The notes beneath the pieces were generated by a model. That model searched no databases. It saw nothing but the letters and a program-made list of their open reading frames with translations, and was not told where the DNA came from. Source: CBDDFQ01 sp965227035 (GTDB lineage: Bacteria > Pseudomonadota > Gammaproteobacteria > Burkholderiales > Burkholderiaceae_C). Taken from it: a stretch of DNA of 64,000 nucleotides. Made by a program: the position numbers and the translations under genes. This document shows positions 61,801 through 64,000 of this stretch, piece by piece (the first letter of the stretch is position 1; each line of letters opens with the position of its first letter). The stretch spans positions 1,178,001-1,242,000 of the forward strand of contig OZ245724.1 of NCBI GenBank assembly GCA_965227035.1, given 5' to 3'.

Positions 61801-64000
61801 ACGCCTCAGCTTTTTGCAAGTGCAAAGGGATTCAACGGCGCGCTTTATCTCGCTATCGGTGTTTCGGAAGCGACAGCGAATGCTGCGACCAACACCTACG
61901 CCAAGATGGGTGCCAACAACACGATCAACGCAGGCGACTTCGCGATGCGTGCGACGACGGTTCTTCCTACGTCGGCAGACACTGCCAAGGCCTACGCGAA
62001 CGCAACCGGCGGATCGTTGCTGGTGGGTGCCAACGGAAGCACGGCTACCGCGTCGAGCACCGCGTTGGTGAACACCACGATTGCAGGCTCGAACAGCTTC
62101 AACATCGGCAACACGATGACCTTGAACGCGTCGAACTTCACGCGTGAAAACGCGCAGGTGAGTGGCGTGACCATCGGCGGCTTGCTCGCCATCGGTTTGA
62201 ACGATGCGCGGGCAACTTCGAATTCCACCACGCTCGCGAGCGTCGCGAATTCGAACACCGGCACCGTAGGAAACACGATCTCGGTCGTGGCGAGCGGCAC
62301 GGACGACACCTACGCCGATGCGAAAGCCGGCTCGGGCGGTGCAATTGCAGGTGCGGTGGCATCGGCAACGACGCGCAACAAGTCGGACACGCAAGCCATT
62401 CTGGGCGGCGGAACCAGCGGCTCTGCGCTGACCACCAAGTCGAACGGCAGCATGCAGATTTCTGCAGACCACACTGCCACATTCAATTCGAAAGTCGACT
62501 CGCTGTCGGCAGGCGTCGTCGGCGCAAGCGGCGGCGTGGCGAACAACGACACCGACGCCAAGGTAGTGGCAGGTATCGATGCCAACGCGAATCTCCGCAC
62601 CTGGGACATCGACGCGACCGCCACCAATCGCACACGCAAGGACTGGTTGTCCGGCGATGCGTTCAACGTGAACGCAGGTGCAGGCGGATTGCTGGGTGGC
62701 GCGGCTGGCGCATCCAAGACGACTATCGACAACATCACGTTGGTGAGCATCGGCGACAACGCGAAGCTCTTTGTATTGGGCGATCCGGATGCTCCGGGCA
62801 CCACCAACTTCACCGCAGTGAGCGACGTGATCGCGCGCGACAAGGTCAAACTCGAAGCGGGCGGCGCGATCAGCGCGGCCGATGCGGAATCGATCATCGA
62901 AGTCAACCGCAACCCGATCAGCAACGGCAACGGTGCTCGCACATCTGCACTCGTCGGCAGCAATGTCACGGTCGATACCGTGGGCGATTTCAACCTGTCC
63001 TCGCGTGATCTGGCAGATGTCGAAGCGCGTGCGAGCTCGAAGACTTGGGGACTTGCGGCTTTCGCCGACGGCTACAGCAAGAGCGACCTCGGATCGAACG
63101 TGAGTGCCGAGATCGGCTCGGGCACCGACATTCGTGCGGACGGCTACATCCATATCGGCGCGGGCCGCGATGCACTGGGCGTGGACAACGCCTTCAAGAC
63201 GGTTGCCCGTACCGACCTGTACAACAACGCCGTGATCCCGATCAGTGGCGATCATTGGGGCGCCGACGCGTACCTGCGTCAGACCGCCCGCGTACTGGTG
63301 AACGGCACGCTGCGCAGCGTGCTCGATGTGAGCCTGCAGGCAGACAAAGGCTTCGGTCACACCATCGAAGGACGCGGCGTCGCCAAAGATCTGTACACGC
63401 AAGCGGCTAGCGCCGTTGCCAGTGGCGTGAGCAATCTGGTGGGCGGCGGCGATGTCTCCATCGAAATCAACCGTGGCAACAGCGTCGATGCATCTACATC
63501 GGGCGTGACGGTCAACGGCTTGGTCGATGCAGGTATTCGCAACATCCAGACCATGGTGATCAACGAGTACGGCACCGGCCCTGCGACGCTCACGCTGAGC
63601 GTGCAAGTGGCCAATGCAGGTCAAGGCCCGCAATGCCAGGTGCCGGGCACCGCAGGCTGTACCTATCAGACAGTGACGAAATCGTTCTGGGTAACCAGCA
63701 CCGATGGCATGGCCTTGCCGACGGTCACTGCCGAAAACCTGCAGACAAACCTGCTGACCCGCATCAACGCGCTCATCGATTTGCGCGGCCAGTACAGCGG
63801 CAACACTGCGACAGTTCAAGGCGGCGCATCGAACACCGAAACGGTGACGGCACTGTCCGCTGAAATCAGCTTCCTGCAGTCGCAACTGGAGTCCTTGTTC
63901 CCGGCGGGCGGCGGTGCCGCATCGGTCGAAAGCGCTGCATTCCTGAACCTCGCGAAGCTGTCGGCTCGCGGCGGCAACATCGACGTGGTGGGCGACTTCC
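52822..64000 (+). CDS. Giant filamentous adhesin (LktA/FHA type, TpsA), 3' incomplete
   Basis: The frame is open from ATG 52822 to the window end: at least 3,726 residues with no stop. Residues 1-50 look like an extended signal peptide ending in SLAQA. Residues about 65-160 form the two-partner-secretion domain (FNSFNNFSV at 81-89, NPNG at 137-140, GGVINAGSLSL). The rest is Ala/Gly/Ser/Thr/Asn-rich beta-strand repeats, with degenerate units of about 53-68 residues (IxSLAG...AVAxNxIxN) clear at 57.9-59.5 kb. Only four Cys are seen, as pairs 1632/1647 and 3605/3613. It is probably exported by a TpsB porin not in the window and acts at the cell surface. No ideal Shine-Dalgarno precedes the ATG (GAAGG abuts it), so the start is slightly uncertain. 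Confidence 0.92.
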   Translation, partial: MTPFSNKKAIGGNSSFKLSQIARAFRDQPGLMLYVAGLPLVVPVASLAQAIKTDGMTQTAVSTVGAVTSIKTATQSGNTGFNSFNNFSVSSGQTVNMFLPNGAANLVNIVRDTRSDIFGTLNSIKDGQIGGNLFFANPNGFLVGAGGVINAGSLSLTAPTKAFVDGFFLSPGVVDSGSVGQLLSGNAPIAQGSIIRIDGRVNAAEGVRVAAGSVIVGGSIYSGARFTGTKPDFTDVVNANGLAQGNRVVQEAGRIFIAASDDITVSGTIDARGSAGVAGGDVTMRAGRDIAVESGATITSAGEGAASNGGRVDILAQRNAVIRSGALLDASAGAGTATSAAANGGFVEFSAKDTVELAGGELRADGVNGGAAGTALVDPANIVVSADILRNGANSYAGTPSGGTVSSGSLTLLADDSITVNSGVTISSRRVAGTTAANHKNDASIGDSGNITLNASNIVLKNGSSVLANATGVFNAGDVTFTANKTATQNILGYREGSAKIEVGDTTGGATVKGRNVSMTATTTIENKWIYDDASLLDNIENVAETAAETAVGFAAQLLGANLVHSQAVAKSSITLFTGSNVEATNAVTLTAQNNTSAGAGASTGLSGPGTQVGTPLGLGLLYARNSSEATVDIQSGATVKAASLEVLARNDAKLEAEVEAADPGADSNALSIALGITYADIKSRATVASGANIKVSGDVSVSAINVNEFSNSVTASQGNGGKASAAIAISELNSSATAELNASVKDATNVSVIAINENKSNVTTAEAKVGETLTQAITAAAQEKLKPLTDPTGTLESKFWDKIFGNTGVDEKAKPQQTSFRIGGAITWVDSAASASATIGANANVHATGNVIVAARTVGEDIQNAAVASAVSQAKDKATGNTSRASYSAGVAVGNYVHDANATIGAGAIVTGSRIGVASDVTIPVRESLITGGTFDKYDNLETLKTWFDQITSLNDVFNGQSSATSTADNSNGAIALSGSASILTFKTRAHTEVQQNAQLNVTGAQTGEWTKDVLVTPDDVSTTSTNEEDTQSWKFATSASVTAARETALLFHGGKFTPTSAGAGNNGKGLGMAYTQAITTGESLVFVREGAKIQGMNETAGAADADGLRTWTAGAAKNTDAVTIDASGKDLLISIATTAGYGASFGINGAVTLNDVTNTTRALVDDEATVRGNKVSVTANDAPVVWSIAGGFSKGESAAVGVGVAYTGLTSTTEASIADNDTITISGTGSRSSAGTTAGLIKGNDIDVIARALGHAETIAVTGSLAMSSDTTGPFDKIKAKYDAAQTQLAKVVGLSPTNATATGKGSGSTSSQGTGAQKPTFGLSGAGSAAVNDVTTATTAKIDGATIDQSNEGGGRTVNVLAVSDLDIVTASGAAAITRANSSSQSRSAAITGSVSVNMIDTATKAYLNRSTLTGAQDVSVNSLAAGEQLSVAVGMAIDASNQQSKTSSVSLSGSLSLSFVDNLIDASIDGSTITGDSTLTGRDLDVTAYNRMFIGTGGGTLSVGGKTGVGAAVTYTDVTNTVNSSIKGASNITVLDSAQVRAYNATEIGAGAASGALSGAENGNSLSGAVVITEITNKTTAAISGLSTVSVTGNVTVESKDKGADAALENLIEPGTQRENTVTGLDYCGRDSNGAGVTTNGNCITSVAGVLQASKGNNVGMSFNWSTIDNDLTSKIEDSNVTSSGANGTVAVTAQSDVTITSLALGVGASTKVSGVGSVAVNFIDDDIFAGVTTPANNSAFGKVNGATVTVQSADKSRIDTLAGAVALGKSAAVGAAVAYSEIGNEAKTQIEGAIITAPTAINVLGTNDSRIRSLAVAGSAASNGPAVAGSLTLNFINNATEASSTGSTLKDDGDGNIVTVKAQDTSEIQSLAGSIAVGSQAGVGGAFAYNKIGNSTLAAVDSSTVTNANTLLVEGAETAIIKSLSMAASGSQTAALSGSVSLNQIGKYADDTNVGGDQGNVTIARITGSTITNNGNDTASTVYAHDDSQISSFAGSAAFSGNIAVGGAVADNLIRNNAKAQFNTSAISGATSLAIEGKNTSVIQSGSAAGAGAATGAVAGSASSNRINNTTTGEAVGSDITGGITDVSIKGTDSATIKSLSGGAAIGGSASVGAAVSVNRIDNSNNATLSGKKTSAGQNVADMLVRADSSNSIETLAVGLGGSVNVGIGGSVAVNLIGSETRAVISNGAAVEARDNVGVIAEADDKIKLYAGAAGVGVTGAGVGAAVAVNDIGGTTEAAIRDSSVAARAMQSPGLTINTGNITGIDGMAAINGMNSNNPFVTPDLAAARTTETIRGVAVNAASTHQTTTVIGNLGGGLFAGIAATVNVSTVGGETKATVSNSTINGGDNTGANSAQALSVKASDHSYGNTFIGNVAVGAVGVGMGSDTNVFERTTTAYIDSSPTTAKGKATVAATSSQGITSIVVGAGAGAVAVVGSGTVGKFTSTTQAYTTGSNITASALDVLADHDTNMFTAAGSIAGGGVGVSGAFAVGLDNSTTKAYIDGGTITVSGQTNVKADTATDVRTWAVGGAGGGAAGVAGSVAVAMLSNTTTAYVKDANFGTLATRNGALSVKATDSASVTSRAGSVAGGGMAGIGAGASVIKIDNTTGATIQDSNVYLTNDLAVEAAATRNTSNIAAAAGVGGTVGIGGAAAVTILNGSLSSDGSSEVNKDGSGSLSKSNDFSNGNKLSTNSSNGNVSTNSNLSQSKIDAINAKGKVSTTSTIAAAPVGSTTAKIVDTTGGASVLRAGGNISVKASELDKNDVLVGGLAVGGLAGVGAAVGVIDVRHNVSAYTDGALSIRTDNGGFEVSANVGRLQSTAAVNVKSYQASGGLVGVGAAVSKASLGNAVSAQIGDGSSVTVGTGNGSVLVKATDSMDVNAQAEGYAVGAVAAGIVISQANKSGSTSATIGETGGSVAATTISVDSGKVDVQSARSDTVSATAQAGAGGIASGAGASATANATGSSTAGINDKVTIYATNGSVSLDAKSTPQLFASAKGFNGALYLAIGVSEATANAATNTYAKMGANNTINAGDFAMRATTVLPTSADTAKAYANATGGSLLVGANGSTATASSTALVNTTIAGSNSFNIGNTMTLNASNFTRENAQVSGVTIGGLLAIGLNDARATSNSTTLASVANSNTGTVGNTISVVASGTDDTYADAKAGSGGAIAGAVASATTRNKSDTQAILGGGTSGSALTTKSNGSMQISADHTATFNSKVDSLSAGVVGASGGVANNDTDAKVVAGIDANANLRTWDIDATATNRTRKDWLSGDAFNVNAGAGGLLGGAAGASKTTIDNITLVSIGDNAKLFVLGDPDAPGTTNFTAVSDVIARDKVKLEAGGAISAADAESIIEVNRNPISNGNGARTSALVGSNVTVDTVGDFNLSSRDLADVEARASSKTWGLAAFADGYSKSDLGSNVSAEIGSGTDIRADGYIHIGAGRDALGVDNAFKTVARTDLYNNAVIPISGDHWGADAYLRQTARVLVNGTLRSVLDVSLQADKGFGHTIEGRGVAKDLYTQAASAVASGVSNLVGGGDVSIEINRGNSVDASTSGVTVNGLVDAGIRNIQTMVINEYGTGPATLTLSVQVANAGQGPQCQVPGTAGCTYQTVTKSFWVTSTDGMALPTVTAENLQTNLLTRINALIDLRGQYSGNTATVQGGASNTETVTALSAEISFLQSQLESLFPAGGGAASVESAAFLNLAKLSARGGNIDVVGDF

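Noticed and set aside
61579..63885. 768-codon frame on the minus strand inside the adhesin, and similar ones at 53353-54516, 54517-55518, 55561-57162 and 58774-60237
   Set aside because: His/Arg/Cys-rich low-quality translations, mirror images of Ala/Gly/Thr-rich repeats on the plus strand; the plus frame has a signal peptide, TPS domain and consistent repeats.
1..64000. CRISPR arrays, insertion sequences, prophage or toxin-antitoxin genes
   Set aside because: No spaced identical repeats, transposase motifs, phage structural genes or small toxin-antitoxin pairs were seen.

Overview
The window looks like a chromosomal segment of a betaproteobacterium of the order Burkholderiales. Three things point there: the block thrS-infC-rpmI-rplT-pheS-pheT-ihfA-merR-tRNA-Pro(GGG), the Bug/TctC-type periplasmic binding proteins, and a histone-H1-like SWIB protein. 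This is inference from gene order and protein character; no database search was possible. No IS element, CRISPR array, rRNA or prophage gene was seen.

Region 1 (1-16154) is housekeeping: clpB behind a heat-shock-like promoter, a small membrane protein, an AraC regulator, the H1/SWIB protein, a DMT exporter, a gamma-glutamylcyclotransferase-like protein and isocitrate lyase, then the translation cluster. The cluster holds the clearest regulatory signal in the window. Upstream of thrS is a 20-residue leader peptide with six Thr codons, a pause-type hairpin and a strong terminator: a textbook transcription attenuator, here in front of threonyl-tRNA synthetase. infC starts at ATC, and a second strong terminator lies between rplT and pheS.

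Region 2 (16233-52711) is a run of small catabolic and transport units, each with its own regulator or operator candidates: (a) MarR, Rieske dioxygenase alpha/beta, SDR, UbiD decarboxylase, Bug protein, probably for an aromatic carboxylate; (b) LysR, Bug protein, CoA-transferase, crotonase; (c) ferritin-like diiron protein plus RidA; (d) a Liv-type ABC importer (with fused permease-ATPase) in one operon with a GMC alcohol oxidase/dehydrogenase and an aldehyde dehydrogenase; (e) a monovalent cation:proton antiporter with MarR; (f) a three-subunit molybdenum hydroxylase with an SDR-like protein that lacks the catalytic Tyr/Lys; (g) 3-hydroxybutyrate dehydrogenase-like SDR plus an oxaloacetate decarboxylase-like enzyme; (h) GntR divergent from a TauD-type dioxygenase followed by a three-gene ABC importer; (i) aspartate dehydrogenase divergent from an aryl-CoA ligase, with a 2Fe-2S ferredoxin. 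Operator-like inverted repeats recur in the divergent intergenic regions.

Region 3 (52822-64000) is a single giant reading frame that runs off the window end: the first 3,726 residues of a two-partner-secretion filamentous adhesin of the LktA/FHA type, with an N-terminal TPS domain and long degenerate beta-repeat tracts. Its long antisense frames are shadows.
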